A DNA stretch of 64,000 nt from Gongronella butleri (Eukaryota; Mucoromycota; Mucoromycetes; Mucorales; Cunninghamellaceae), in the NCBI GenBank assembly GCA_025201375.1, contig JAIWZP010000039.1, forward strand, positions 62,001-126,000, in the 5' to 3' direction. Of this stretch, positions 1 through 12,669 are shown piece by piece (position 1 is the stretch's first letter; every line of letters begins with the position of its first letter). Below the pieces are notes generated by a model. The model was given only the letters and a program-made list of their open reading frames with translations. It searched no databases and had not been told where the DNA came from. A program made the translations under genes and the position numbers.

Positions 1-1323
1 CTGGATCTGGTGACACGCATCTACGATCTGTTATTCCTCGAGGGAGCCACCGAAGTCATGATGCGCGTCGCCATTGCCATGCTCAAACGGTCCGAGGCAC
101 GCTTGCTCAAGCTAACCGAATGCGAGGATCTTTTGGATGGCGTCGCGTCACGCAAGTTGTGTGCACCGTACCACGATGACTGGGCTCAGGTACTTCAAGA
201 TGCCATGGCATTGCAAAAAGTCATCAGTACATCGCAATTGGATCAACTCGAGGAAAGGTATCGCGGTCAGCCGCGCCCAAATGTTGCTGCTGCAGGTAAT
301 CGTTTTGGCAGTTTCCTGCGCCGCCGCTCATTGCAACAAAAAAAGAAGCCTGCGACCGCCACCGCCATGGCATTGGCACCCACAACCAGCACAAGCTCAA
401 ATACATCACGTGGATGCACATCCATGGACTCGCCACCGCCTCCCATGCCCTCCATATCGATGATACCTGAAATCAAACGTCGCGCAGCACCCATCCATCA
501 CCCCCGCGCGCCATCCCCCACGCCACGCGCAAACCCAAACACGTCAACGACATCCAGTTCGTCAAATTTGCCAAATTCGTCAAAATCAGTGCCCGAACAC
601 GACCCCACCGCTTGTAAAGCCAAAATGGACGCGCTCATGACGCAGATCAGCGAATTGAAACGCCAATTGGACTCGGCCATGGACCAATTGCACGAGGCCA
701 AGATGGACAGACAAGAAATGAACACGGAGCGTGACGCGCTAAAGATGACCATCCAAGCACTCGAGCACCGCCATCATCACCAACTCCAGCACGACCAGCA
801 GCAACAGCAGCAACAGGCCACAAATCGGGCTGATTTGCGCGAACGCAATCAGTATTTGGAGCGCCATGTGGTGCAATTGCAAGAAAGGCTTGCCATTGTG
901 GACGATGATCAAGTGGCCCTGATTGAAAAGCTGGCGACGCTGACGCTGGACATGGACGATCTGGCGCAGCAGAAAAAACAGCAGGATATGGACATGGCCG
1001 ACTTGATCCAGGAGAACAAACGATTAACGACGCGTCTGCTTTGCATGGATGTCGTCCCCGATGCAGCGGCACGCCGCCCATTGTCACCACCGCCATGCTC
1101 ACCCCCACCACCAACCATCACCACACCACAGAGGTACCCCTGGGAGCCAAAGGAAGAGCACAAACACATGTCATTGCCACCACCACCGCCACAAACCCCC
1201 ATGTCACGCCCGCCATCCTCGGTCGCACCGCCCCCACGCTCAAGCTCCCTGCAGCAGCCAGCACGACGTTCAAATTCACTCTATGGACGCGTCTGGCATG
1301 CACTGTCCTCGGCAAAGACCTAA
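1..1323 (+). CDS. TBC-domain Rab GTPase-activating protein, C-terminal part
   Basis: The reading frame is open from base 1, so the gene starts before the window. The first ~85 residues match the last helices of a TBC (Rab-GAP) domain: a segment beginning IYDLLFLEG, then VAIAMLKRSE, a short acidic loop, and a helix ending near residue 85. The catalytic Arg and Gln fingers would lie upstream. After a Ser/Pro-rich linker, residues ~205-330 form a coiled coil with a Gln run, as in Gyp5/EVI5-like GAPs. The tail is Pro-rich. Such proteins speed GTP hydrolysis by Rab GTPases at Golgi or endosomal membranes. An AATAAA signal lies 12 bases after the stop (1335-1340). The family is clear; the exact orthologue is not. 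Confidence 0.8.
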   Translation: MDLVTRIYDLLFLEGATEVMMRVAIAMLKRSEARLLKLTECEDLLDGVASRKLCAPYHDDWAQVLQDAMALQKVISTSQLDQLEERYRGQPRPNVAAAGNRFGSFLRRRSLQQKKKPATATAMALAPTTSTSSNTSRGCTSMDSPPPPMPSISMIPEIKRRAAPIHHPRAPSPTPRANPNTSTTSSSSNLPNSSKSVPEHDPTACKAKMDALMTQISELKRQLDSAMDQLHEAKMDRQEMNTERDALKMTIQALEHRHHHQLQHDQQQQQQQATNRADLRERNQYLERHVVQLQERLAIVDDDQVALIEKLATLTLDMDDLAQQKKQQDMDMADLIQENKRLTTRLLCMDVVPDAAARRPLSPPPCSPPPPTITTPQRYPWEPKEEHKHMSLPPPPPQTPMSRPPSSVAPPPRSSSLQQPARRSNSLYGRVWHALSSAKT

Positions 1324-1489
1324 GCTATAATTGAAATAAAAATGCATCTTTTTATCATCGTCAACCCATGTTTTCTATAAATGAATTGGCTAATTTTTGC
1401 TATAGGTCATTCAATGGCGTTTGCGCTTGAGTCTATCGCTTTGCCGCCGGAGATGATAATGTTCAGGTCCGCGAGTTATCTAATACTTG

Positions 1490-2470
1490 TTTAATTGGCT
1501 GTGGTTTTGTATTACAATTCGCCAGCTAGGCACATGAATGATATTGAAATGCGACCAGATGTGAGATTGCACTCTTGAAACTCCAAGTGGGGCGCTTTTT
1601 GTCACCGGTAAGAGCAATTGGGGGCGCGCCACACGCAAAATAGAAAATGGGCCACTTTGACCACCCGAGAAGAAATCCAAAATGTGGATCAGCAGAATGA
1701 CGCCAAACTTACAAGATGCAGCGCAAGGCAAATCGGCGGAATATGCCTAAAAGGAGCATGATCGACTTTCGCGTTGGCGAGCAATTCGCGATTTTCAATT
1801 AAACTTCAATGGTGAATTGTACAGAAAAACACGTCCATAGAGCCGCGCTGACGCGTCCATTGGCAAGAGACGCCTTGGGTGCATGAATGATGAGAAACAA
1901 GCGCGTGTCACGCGACGCTTAACGCACTTTTTGACGCGTCGAAAATGTCTACGATTTTTCAAACCGTGTTAAAAATGTCAAAAATCCCTTTTTTTCAGTG
2001 GTCATCTGTGTTTGCGTACGCTGCGAGCCCTGCTCTCTCTGTTGATATAACTTATAGGGCGCTGCGGCCAATCCTCGTTGAGTATGCCTTGACATGAAAA
2101 ATCGCAGCTTTTCGCATTTTACACGAAAACCAATCAATGGACCCATGGTTTTTATGCCATTTCTATGTCTAAAGAGAAGCGATGTACCAAGTGGTTGAAT
2201 GGCGCGCGATCAGAGGACCAAAATTCACCATTGTCAAAAATCCTCTACGGTGCACCGGAGAAAATTCGCCATTTTCGAAAATCGTCATTGCGCGCCATCC
2301 AGCGGTCACAGAGCCTCGGGAGTAGGCTCATTTGATCGAGAAAATGCCGAATTTATTCATTCCAGTAGCAAATTGTCCCTGGAATCTTTAAATCCGTCGA
2401 CAAACAGCCAGAAAACAATAAAAATGCTCTCAACCGCGATTCTCTCCACAAACACTTGATTTAAAAGGCA
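1490..2470 (+). repeat. Dispersed repeat R1, copy 1 (solo)
   Basis: This ~1 kb gene-free stretch shares diverged sequence with 5920-6850 in the same orientation, and with 39690-40580 and 45235-46080 in the opposite orientation. Shared landmarks are a segment near 1838-1880 (AGAGCCGCGCTGACGCGTCC, then GGCAAGAGACGCC) and one near 2200-2330 ending in a block like GGTCACAGAGCC. No long open frame is conserved among the copies. At 39.7 and 45.2 kb R1 follows a helix-turn-helix array gene; here it stands alone. Ends are approximate. Confidence 0.65.
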
Positions 2471-2776
2471 TCTTGGCGCAGCACGCGGTGAATAAAAGAT
2501 CAAAACCTTGGCTGTAAGTTTGATACCACATCAACTTGGATGGATAAAAAAAAAGCCAAAATGCTTCAATTCGGCATTTCTGACCAAGCGAAACGTCAAT
2601 TCTTAGGCGTCAGAAGAAATCATGCAAATGCGGCGTTTCAATTCAATGCATTTTGGCTCATGTCATCGACAATGGGGGGATTGTGTGCCCCCCTTTTGGC
2701 TTTTTCACGCCCCCTTGCTTTTTCCTTTTCACTTTCTCCCCGCATAAAAACACTCTTTTTTTTTTTTGTATTCGTC

Positions 2777-3505
2777 ATGAGCGGCTCCCAAGGACGTCTT
2801 TCAATGGTGACCAAGCACCTTTCGTCGTCGTCGTCCACTAAGGCGGTGCCGGCGGCCGCGGCCACAAAAGTCAGCAAACCGCCCACGTTCCGAGAGCGCC
2901 ACCACTACAAGTACTTTTTACCTATTCAGACCAGGTTAGAAACAAGCGAAAACGAACGCAGGAGAGCCTTTTCAGGACAATTTCCCCGGTCCCGCCCGCC
3001 CAGCGCTGACCGTCCCCCCCTTTTTTTTTCCTTTGAAATAGGTGGTCCGACAATGATCAATATGGGCACATCAATAATTCCATCTATTACCATTACATTG
3101 ATACGATTGTAAATGAGTATCTGATTCGCCATTGCGGGCTGGAGCCGCAGGACACGACAAAGACCAAGCCAATTGGCCTGGTGGTCAATTCATCTGCAAA
3201 TTTCTACGCGCCTGCGTCGTACCCGTCGGTCATCCAGGCTGGCCTGGCCATTGCAAAGACTGGGCGATCCAGTGTGCAATACCGAGTTGGCCTGTTTGAA
3301 AATGAGGAGCCATTGGCGTGTGTGGTAAGACCCAAAACGATGAAAAAAGAACGCCCGGCGCTCATCTTCAATTTTATTTTATTTTATGTGCTTGCCCCAG
3401 GTTGGCGGATTTACGCATGTGTTCGTGGACGGCCAGTCAAGACGGCCAGTGCAGCAATTACCCTCGGAGATTGTCCAGGGTCTTGGTCGACTGACCAATG
3501 AATAA
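2777..3505 (+). CDS. Hotdog-fold acyl-CoA thioesterase (4HBT family)
   Basis: Three exons, 2777-2934, 3042-3324 and 3401-3505, encode 181 residues. Joining exons 1 and 2 creates the family signature RWSDNDQYGHINNSIYYHY (residues 53-71), with the Asp-x-Asp-x-x-Gly-His-Ile-Asn-Asn core of 4-hydroxybenzoyl-CoA thioesterase-like enzymes. These hydrolyse acyl-CoA thioesters; the substrate cannot be read from sequence. Residues 1-45 are Ser/Ala-rich with basic residues and could be a mitochondrial targeting segment. Intron 1 ends in a C/T run and intron 2 in CCCCAG. The start is the first ATG after a T-rich leader. AATAAA overlaps the stop codon (GAATAAATC). Confidence 0.85.
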
Positions 3506-3729
3506 ATCAAAGGTGGCATGCGTGCCTTTTTTTTATTTTTAGGTTTGGTTTCGCGGGTGTGACGAATTTGGAAAGTGCGAGCAGAGAGGATGCCACGTCA
3601 ATGGGCTGGCTGGTTTAAATAGGGCTAGCTTTTTTCCAATTGTTTCCATTTTTTTTCTCCTGTCTTTTTTTTTTTTCTTCTTCTTTCTTCATCCTCCATC
3701 CCCCCTTTTTTCTTCTTCCTGTTTTTATT

Positions 3730-5108
3730 ATGAAGGTGCCTACTCTTGCTGTTATCCTTGGTCTCGGTGCGCTTGCGTCCGCCGAGGTGTTCCTCCACGA
3801 GTCGTTTTCGGACGGCGAGGGCTGGAAGGACCGCTGGACTCCTTCTGCGTCGCGTGCCGACCTCGGTAACTTTGAGGTCTCGGCGGGCAAGTGGGCTGCC
3901 GACGCGTCCAAGCAGGTTGGTCTGCGCACCACCGAGGATTACCGCTTCTACGCGGCGTCGCGCCCCTTTGACAAGCCTTTTAACAACAAGGACAAGGACT
4001 TTGTCGTGCAATTCAATGTCAAGAACGAACAAAAGATCGGCTGTGGTGGTAGCTACGTCAAGGTAAACGAGAAAGGGAGAAAAAGGGATTGAGAGGAAAA
4101 GAAAAAAAAAGGACCAATTGGGCTCATTTTTTTCGTTTTTTTTAATTTTTTTTTTTCGCGATTTAGATCTTCTCTGACAAGTTTGACGCGGCCAATTTCA
4201 GCGGCGACAGCGAATACAACGTGATGTTTGGTCCTGACATTTGTGGTTCCAAGGCGATGGTGCACGCGATCTTGCAATACAAGGGCAAGAACTACGATTT
4301 GAAGAAGCAGGTGTCTGCGCCCACCGATGTTTACACGCACGCGTACACGTTTGTGATCAAGCCTGACCAGACGTACGAGGTGCTTGTGGATGGTGATGTC
4401 AAGGCGTCGGGCAACATTGTCGAGGACTGGGACGTGCTTCCTCCCAAGATGATCAAGGATCCCGAGGCGTCCAAGCCTGCCGACTGGGTCGACGAGGCCG
4501 AGATTGACGATCCCGAGGATGTCAAGCCTGCCGACTGGGACGCGATTCCCGAATTCATTGCCGATCCCGATGCGACCAAGCCCGAGGACTGGGACGATGA
4601 GATGGACGGCGATTGGGAGCCTCCTTCCATCAACAACCCCGAATACAAGGGTCCTTGGACGCCTCGCCGCATTGCCAACCCTGCCTACAAGGGCGAATGG
4701 GTCCACCCCGAAATCGAGAACCCCGACTTCAAGATGGACGACTCCATCTACAATTACCAATTCAACAACATTGGCTTTGACCTGTGGCAGGTCGAGTCTG
4801 GCACCGTGTTCAGCGACATCTTGGTGACCGACAGCGTCGACGAGGCAAAGGCCGCCCGCGACGTCACCCTTGCCCTGGCCAAGGAAGAGCCCGCCGCAAA
4901 GGAAGCCTATGACGAGAAGAACAAGCCCGTCGAGGCCGACACCCCCGTGGCCGACGAAGCCGCTCCCGCCGCCAATGATGCCCCCGCCGACATTGATCTT
5001 GATGAGGAGCTCGATGAGCCTGCCGCCAAGGAGCAGGTCAAGGAAGAGGCCCCCAAGGAAGAACCCAAGGAGGCGGCCAAGGAAAAGCCTGTCAAGGACG
5101 AATTGTAG
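3730..5108 (+). CDS. Calreticulin, ER calcium-binding lectin chaperone
   Basis: Two exons, 3730-4062 and 4167-5108, give 424 residues. The protein begins with a signal peptide (MKVPTLAVILGLGALASA) and ends in KDEL, the ER retrieval signal. The globular lectin domain includes a CGGSYVK stretch and GPDICG. The P-domain follows with three type-1 repeats (ADW/EDW units around residues 210-265) and three type-2 repeats (NPEYKGPW, NPAYKGEW, NPDFK). The tail from ~345 is Glu/Lys/Ala-rich and would bind calcium at low affinity. It folds monoglucosylated glycoproteins in the ER lumen. There is no transmembrane segment, so this is calreticulin rather than calnexin. The leader before the ATG is strongly pyrimidine-rich. 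Confidence 0.97.
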
Positions 5109-5384
5109 ATATCTTTTATTTCCCCCCCCCCGCTCTAGTAATCTGTTGTCTCCTCTATATCCAATCTGAAGTTAAAAAATAAAAAGAAGAAACCAGCATT
5201 TGCCTATTAAATGATCTCGTTTGCAAAATGTAATGAAACAATTCCTTGATTGGTTTTCGCTTGAGGGTCAATTGAGCGCGTTGCTCTCGTTGGCATATTA
5301 AATGCGACATCTAATACAATTTTTTTTTCTTGCCGCACTAAGATGCGAATTCGTCGAGAAACAGGCTTTTAAAGGTCGACATTG

Positions 5385-5765
5385 CTGTTTTAGCTTGGCT
5401 ATCGCAGAAGCGCAGCGCCATGATTTTGTACCATTCAACGCGCCCAATTGTGCTCTTTACACAGCACTATTGAAACAGCACAAATTGGATACGCTTATTG
5501 ATGAGAAAAAGGCATGGTTCATTGTATTTCATCCTCTTCGGGAAAATGCTTCCTTTTCGACGCGTCGCCAGATTTGGTATCACTTGCACGAAGTGACCCA
5601 GACTGACGCCGTTGTTCCATACCAATCTGCGCGGCGTCGCACGTGCTCTCGCGAAAAATTAGAACTTCAAGCGAAAATCGACGTTTTGGATACATAGTCG
5701 GCGTAGATTGATCGCACTGACGCGTTTGTTTGGCCTCGGGGTGAATCGGCGCCATGAGTCGGGTA
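5385..5765 (+). repeat. Dispersed repeat R3, copy 1
   Basis: This stretch aligns with 7040-7440. Shared blocks include CGCAGCGCCATG, CGCCCAATYGTGCTCT, GATGAGAAAAAGG, CACACGAAGTGACCCAG-like sequence and a final GTCGGCG/GAATC region. It contains open frames, but the frames are not conserved between the copies, so it is probably non-coding repeat DNA. It lies directly before an R1 copy; the second copy lies directly after it. Confidence 0.55.
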
Positions 5766-5919
5766 ATGACAATTCTGCCCCGTGATGATCATCGCTTGAT
5801 TTCAATGAGATAGCATTGAAGTGCATCTCATTTCAAGTTTACACCGTGAAGATCGCGAGACTGTTACTAGCCTCCTGGCGAGAATACAGGGCACTCGTCA
5901 AGTCTTTTGCCTCGATCTT

Positions 5920-6850
5920 CCTCTATTTCAAATTTGGGTCGATTGGGGTAAATTCATTCGGAAGTGCTATTAGGATGTTTCTTTTTTAACGACACTTCTA
6001 TTTTAGTTTCGTCAACAAGGCACTTTCCAGCCCCGACACGCGTCTCGACGTGAAGTGGCGAGCTCGAAACACCATAGAGAGCCCAACTCGTGGCTGCCAC
6101 CAAGGATCGGGGGCACGCTACACGCAAATAAAAAAACGAGCCTTGCCGAGCTCCAAAACCAAAATCGAAAAATCAGGTTCCCAGAATCACGTCAAACACA
6201 CACATAAGAATGGCCACCTGGGAAACCACGAACAAGACCAAAAATAAGAGCGATCCAATTGCTCGTAGTCGAGCAATCTGTAATTTAAGATTTAATTTCA
6301 AATGCGAATTGCATAGAAAGAGCGCGTCCATAGCGCCGCGCCGAAGCGTCCACTAGCAAGAGAGACGCCAGGTGCATGCGTGTGTAACTCGACGACTGAC
6401 GCCGTTTATTACGCGTCAATATTTGCCCCCAAACAGGCTGGTAGCATTAAATCTGCTAGGAACTCGATTTTTGTAGTGATCGCTGATAAATACGTATGCG
6501 GCAGGCTTTGCTCGTTCTAGTGATCTTTGTTTTGCGGCTCTGTGACCAATTTTCGTCGACTTTTCCTTGAGGCGAAAAAAAGAAGCAAATTACATTTTAC
6601 GCGTGAACCAGTCGATGTACCCCAGGGTTTTCTCGCATTTCCATAGGCTAAACAGGAGCGTTTGCCATGTGTGTGAATGGCGCGTTGACCTGAGGACTTT
6701 AATTTTGCTGTTTTCAAATCGTCGACTGTACCCCCCAGGCAAATCCATCATTTTCGAAGATCGTCGTCGTGCGCCATCTAGTGGTCACAGAGCCGCAAGT
6801 GCGCACTCATTCGAACGGCAAGGCGTGGAATGACAGGTTTAAACAGGAAA
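5920..6850 (+). repeat. Dispersed repeat R1, copy 2
   Basis: Aligns with 1490-2470 along most of its length. Examples are GCGCGTCCATAGCGCCGCGC near 6320 and TGCGCCATCTAGTGGTCACA near 6770, each close to the matching blocks of copy 1. No protein-coding frame survives comparison. The copy is flanked by the two R3 copies, as if two composite units lay head to tail. Boundaries are approximate. Confidence 0.65.
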
Positions 6851-7039
6851 TCATCTGATGGAGATGTTGCTCATGGCAAAGCTTGCAGAAAATATAAAAA
6901 AAAGATAAAATCGCAAACTTTTCTACAATTATATGATCAATTATTATTTTTTTTCTTGTGCAAAGCGCAACTTGTCAGAAACCCCGAGCATCCACACTAA
7001 GCTTGACACACATCAGATCAAGCGTGGCAGTGCTGAAAT

Positions 7040-7440
7040 AGGAATAAAGCCTAAGTCTGCTTTAGCCTTCTTGCCGCAGCACTGCAGGTCGCAGCGCCAT
7101 GGTTTTTGTATCGTCCGATTCGCCCAATCGTGCTCTACATTAAAACAACATAAACAGGATATGCATGTTCATGAGAAAAAGGAATGTTTCATGGTTTTCC
7201 ATCCTTGCCGGCAAATTACCTTTTTTCGACACGCTGACAGGACTTGGCGACACGCACACGAAGTGACCCAGATTGTCGTTGTTGTTCCTTCCAAATTTCA
7301 GCGGCGTAGAGAAAAAGGGAAAATCAAGCAAAATCCGCGTTTTGAGCGTGGACTTTGTGCGTGCTGAATCCAGCAACGCATGTTTTGACGATCTCCTATG
7401 AATCAGCGCCGTGAGACGGTCAGAGGGCTTGTGCTCTGCG
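7040..7440 (+). repeat. Dispersed repeat R3, copy 2
   Basis: A diverged direct repeat of 5385-5765, about 1.65 kb downstream. Matching words include AAAACAACATAAACAGGATA versus AAACAGCACAAATTGGATA, and CACACGAAGTGACCCAGATT. A 144-codon open frame crosses it but is disrupted in the other copy. The repeat ends shortly before the promoter of the helicase gene at 7602. Confidence 0.55.
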
Positions 7441-7601
7441 ATGAATCTGTCGTGATTTCAAAGTGAAAAAAGCGACGCTGGCATGATTTCCGCCGAAAAA
7501 GGAAGCCAAAGATGCCGTGCAACCTGCAATGAAAAAAAAGTAGGCGAGCAATCATTTTCTCTCTTTCTCTTCCTGCCTCTTTTTTTTCTGCCACGACAAA
7601 C

Positions 7602-10092
<2,491 letters not shown>

Positions 10093-10094
<2 letters not shown>

Positions 10095-10098
10095 TAAA
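10093..10098 (+). promoter_or_regulatory. Polyadenylation signal overlapping the DDX42 stop
   Basis: The stop TAA at 10092-10094 provides the first bases of AATAAA. On the other strand an AATAAA for HIS3 lies within the same ~45-base gap, so the two convergent messages probably overlap at their 3' ends. Confidence 0.5.
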
Positions 10099-10141
10099 AC
10101 GGTTGTTTATTTTTATCTAAAATGCTCCATGGTGCGAGATT

Positions 10142-10242
10142 TTACAACACACCCTTGGTGCTGGGCACGTCATTCGTTCCCGTACGCTCAATGGCTTGCT
10201 TGATGGCAACCGCAAGCGACTTGAACGCCGACTCGGCACTGT

Positions 10243-10273
<31 letters not shown>

Positions 10274-10992
10274 GTGAGTGCGTGCGCAAAACGGAGGGGG
10301 GGAGCAGCCAAAACCAAGAAAAAAACAAAAAAAGACATACATATGGTGATCGTTCTTGCCCTTGAGGCCGTCGACGTGGAGCGTGATGCCAGCACCAAAC
10401 GCGAACGATTGGAAAACGTGAGGGATCATTTCTGTTGACAGCTGGCCAATCATTTCACGCTTAAATTCCAAGTTGACATCGGCAAAGGGGCGGCCAGAGA
10501 TGTCAACGACTGAGCGCGAGAGGGCCTAAATGCATTTTTTGATCAGCATTCTGGCGTATAAAATTCATTGTTCTCTCTGTCGCTCTCGCTGCCACTCACC
10601 TCGTCCAGGGGGCAATAGGCCGAGCCATAGCGGCGGATGCCCTTGGGCTGACCAAGCGCTTGTTTGAACGCCATACCGAGCGCAATGGCCGTATCCTCGG
10701 TCGTGTGATGGTCATCGATGTGCGTGTCGCCCTTGCACGTCAATTGGAGCGACCAGCCGGCGTGCTTGGTCAGCGCATGGTACATCTAGCATGAAAATCA
10801 AACAAAATGAGTCATTGCGGCCCCCCACAATAGACAGCGCCACCCGGCAAGACTGTTGCTCACATGGTCCAGGAAACCAATGCCCGTATCAATCTCGATC
10901 TTTTGATCAAACTTGGAGTCGAGGTTCAACGTGAGCTTAATGTCCGTCTCGTTCGTGACGCGCTCCACAGTGGCAACTCGTGCGTTCTCCAT
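10142..10992 (-). CDS. HIS3: Imidazoleglycerol-phosphate dehydratase, histidine synthesis
   Basis: Four exons on the minus strand, 10992-10864, 10785-10600, 10525-10341 and 10238-10142, give 198 residues, the usual IGPD length. It removes water from imidazole glycerol phosphate to give imidazole acetol phosphate. Conserved blocks: [22 protein letters not shown] (made by joining exons 1 and 2), [10 protein letters not shown] with the manganese-binding histidines (residues 65-74), [24 protein letters not shown] and [12 protein letters not shown] at the end. The start [12 protein letters not shown] fits the family better than an upstream in-frame ATG. Intron 3 contains an A/T homopolymer of about 28 bases. 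The stop is only 47 bases from the convergent helicase stop. Confidence 0.95.
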
Positions 10993-11132
10993 GCTGTCAA
11001 AGGTGAATGTAAGTAAGAAAGAAGCAAGAAAAAATCGAGTCATCCATCAAACCCGAAATAGCCAATCGCCAATCTCCGCCCCTAAAAGGAAACGGGCTTT
11101 TTCGAGCATCCAATTCCAGCTCGTATTTAAAA

Positions 11133-11520
11133 ATGTCTGCGGTGGTGGCGATCAAAAATGAATCAAGCATGACAGTGTGATATCTGATCTCCCACAGCAG
11201 GTTGCAAAGCGTGCTGAAGAGACAAAACAGCAGACGCGCGCCGAGAAGATTGCGTCAAAATTCGCGTACGTATCTGGGTAATTTCACCATTTTCACAGCA
11301 GCAACCGCAGCAGCAGCCAAACGTCGATTACGAGTGTGAAAAGAGCCATCAACGGGAGTGCACAGCGGATCAAATAGATGACTACAGTATCTGCTTGCAG
11401 CTCATGGATGCCTCTCGAATGTCATGTATTTTACGATTACTGTATGCAAATCAATGCACCAATTGGGGCTCACAGTTCAGGCATGACGTTTCCAAATTCC
11501 AATGGTGAACTGGTGCCAGC
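11133..11520 (+). other. Possible small gene or exon remnant, divergent from HIS3
   Basis: An ATG at 11133 follows TATTTAAA-like sequence, 140 bases from the HIS3 start. After 14 codons, exon-like blocks begin after CACAG at ~11199 (QVAKRAEETKQQTRAEKIAS) and after TTTCACAG at ~11301 (Gln-rich, then NVDYECEKSHQRECTADQID). The gaps would be unusually short introns (~23 and ~35 bases) for this genome. I do not recognise a family. It could be a decaying exon, and coding status is doubtful. Confidence 0.2.
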
Positions 11521-12665
11521 AGACATCCAAACCAGATCGAGCATCAAATGAAAAAATCGCAATGAAAATGGTGTGAAGCTGTGAACGTGTAAAATTAATT
11601 TTTTTCAGGTTACATTAGTCAAAACCTCGTGTACGAACCCGATAACATATTAAATAATGTTCATTGACAGTTTTTGAGGCGGATTTCACTCATGTGGGTT
11701 GCCTAGGAGCATGTTTTAGGCTCATGCCAGCGAGTTTTCCTTATACGTAGAGTAGTTTACAGAAGAAATGGCTTGTTCTCGGCACGCCGCTATCCTATTA
11801 CTGTAGCTTGAAACTTTTCCTACAGTATCACACGGGAATAATACCGTACTTCGTACTTCTTTGTACTGTATTGAGTACCGGTAGATTGTTTAATACTGTA
11901 TCATATTTCGAAGTGCCTGAAATGCCAGTCAATTAAAGCATTATTACAGTATACGTACCTATCCATTTTTGCAATTTTATTTCGCGATTACGTACCATAC
12001 CGGTGTTGTGGTTCTGGAATGTTTTGCTCCTTTTTGTCTCATGTAGCTCCTTTTTCCTCTGCACATTCCCCTTTTTGCTCCATTCTTGCTATTTAATGCC
12101 CTTCTGTCTCTGTTTTTGCTCTTTTGTTCCCTCTCTTTGCTGTTTGCTTGGCTTGCAATGGCCTAAATAAACGCGTTTGCCGCGTCGCATCTTTGGTACA
12201 CATTGTGCAGGCCTCGTAGGAAGTATCTCAGCATTATAACACCGGTATTACGATATCCTTCTGCTGAAGTGCTGGACCACGCTCTCCAATTTAAATCCAT
12301 TAGAGATCATATCATAGAAAATGATTTAAATGACAATTTTGCTGCTTACAGTGGCGAGGTATCATACTCAGTACAACAATGCCCAGCAAAAAAAAGCTAA
12401 ACGTTGAAGACTGATCAAGTATTCAAGTTTGCTACTGTATGTACTTTTTCATTACAGTAATGTATCCCGCATAAATGTGGTGTTTGATCCTTCCATTTTT
12501 AATATCTGTGGACAGAATCACAGAAACACAGAAAACGGACGCATGCTGTTGTTACAGACTTACAGTACTGTACAGTACAGTACTGTACTGTACGTACAGT
12601 AATACCGTTCTAGGTACTGTTCTACTACTGTATTTCAATACTGTATCTGCGACGGTGCGCTACAT
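11400..12665. repeat. TACTGTA-rich gene-free segment
   Basis: A+T-rich DNA with many copies of TACTGTA/TACAGTA, culminating in a run of overlapping palindromes at 12560-12606 (TACAGTACTGTACAGTACAG and onward). Only short, unconvincing open frames occur. The same motif is dense at 20900-21150, 57040-57210, 58690-59280 and 60285-60310. Confidence 0.5.
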
Positions 12666-12669
12666 TGCA

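Noticed and set aside
2540..2776. Upstream extension of the thioesterase frame
   Set aside because: It translates a T-rich leader into Phe runs; the ATG at 2777 gives a family-like start and frame-consistent exon.
4053..4760. 235-codon minus-strand frame across calreticulin
   Set aside because: It mirrors the Asp/Pro/Lys-rich repeats of the plus-strand gene; composition is Val/Gly/Arg-rich and no family fits.
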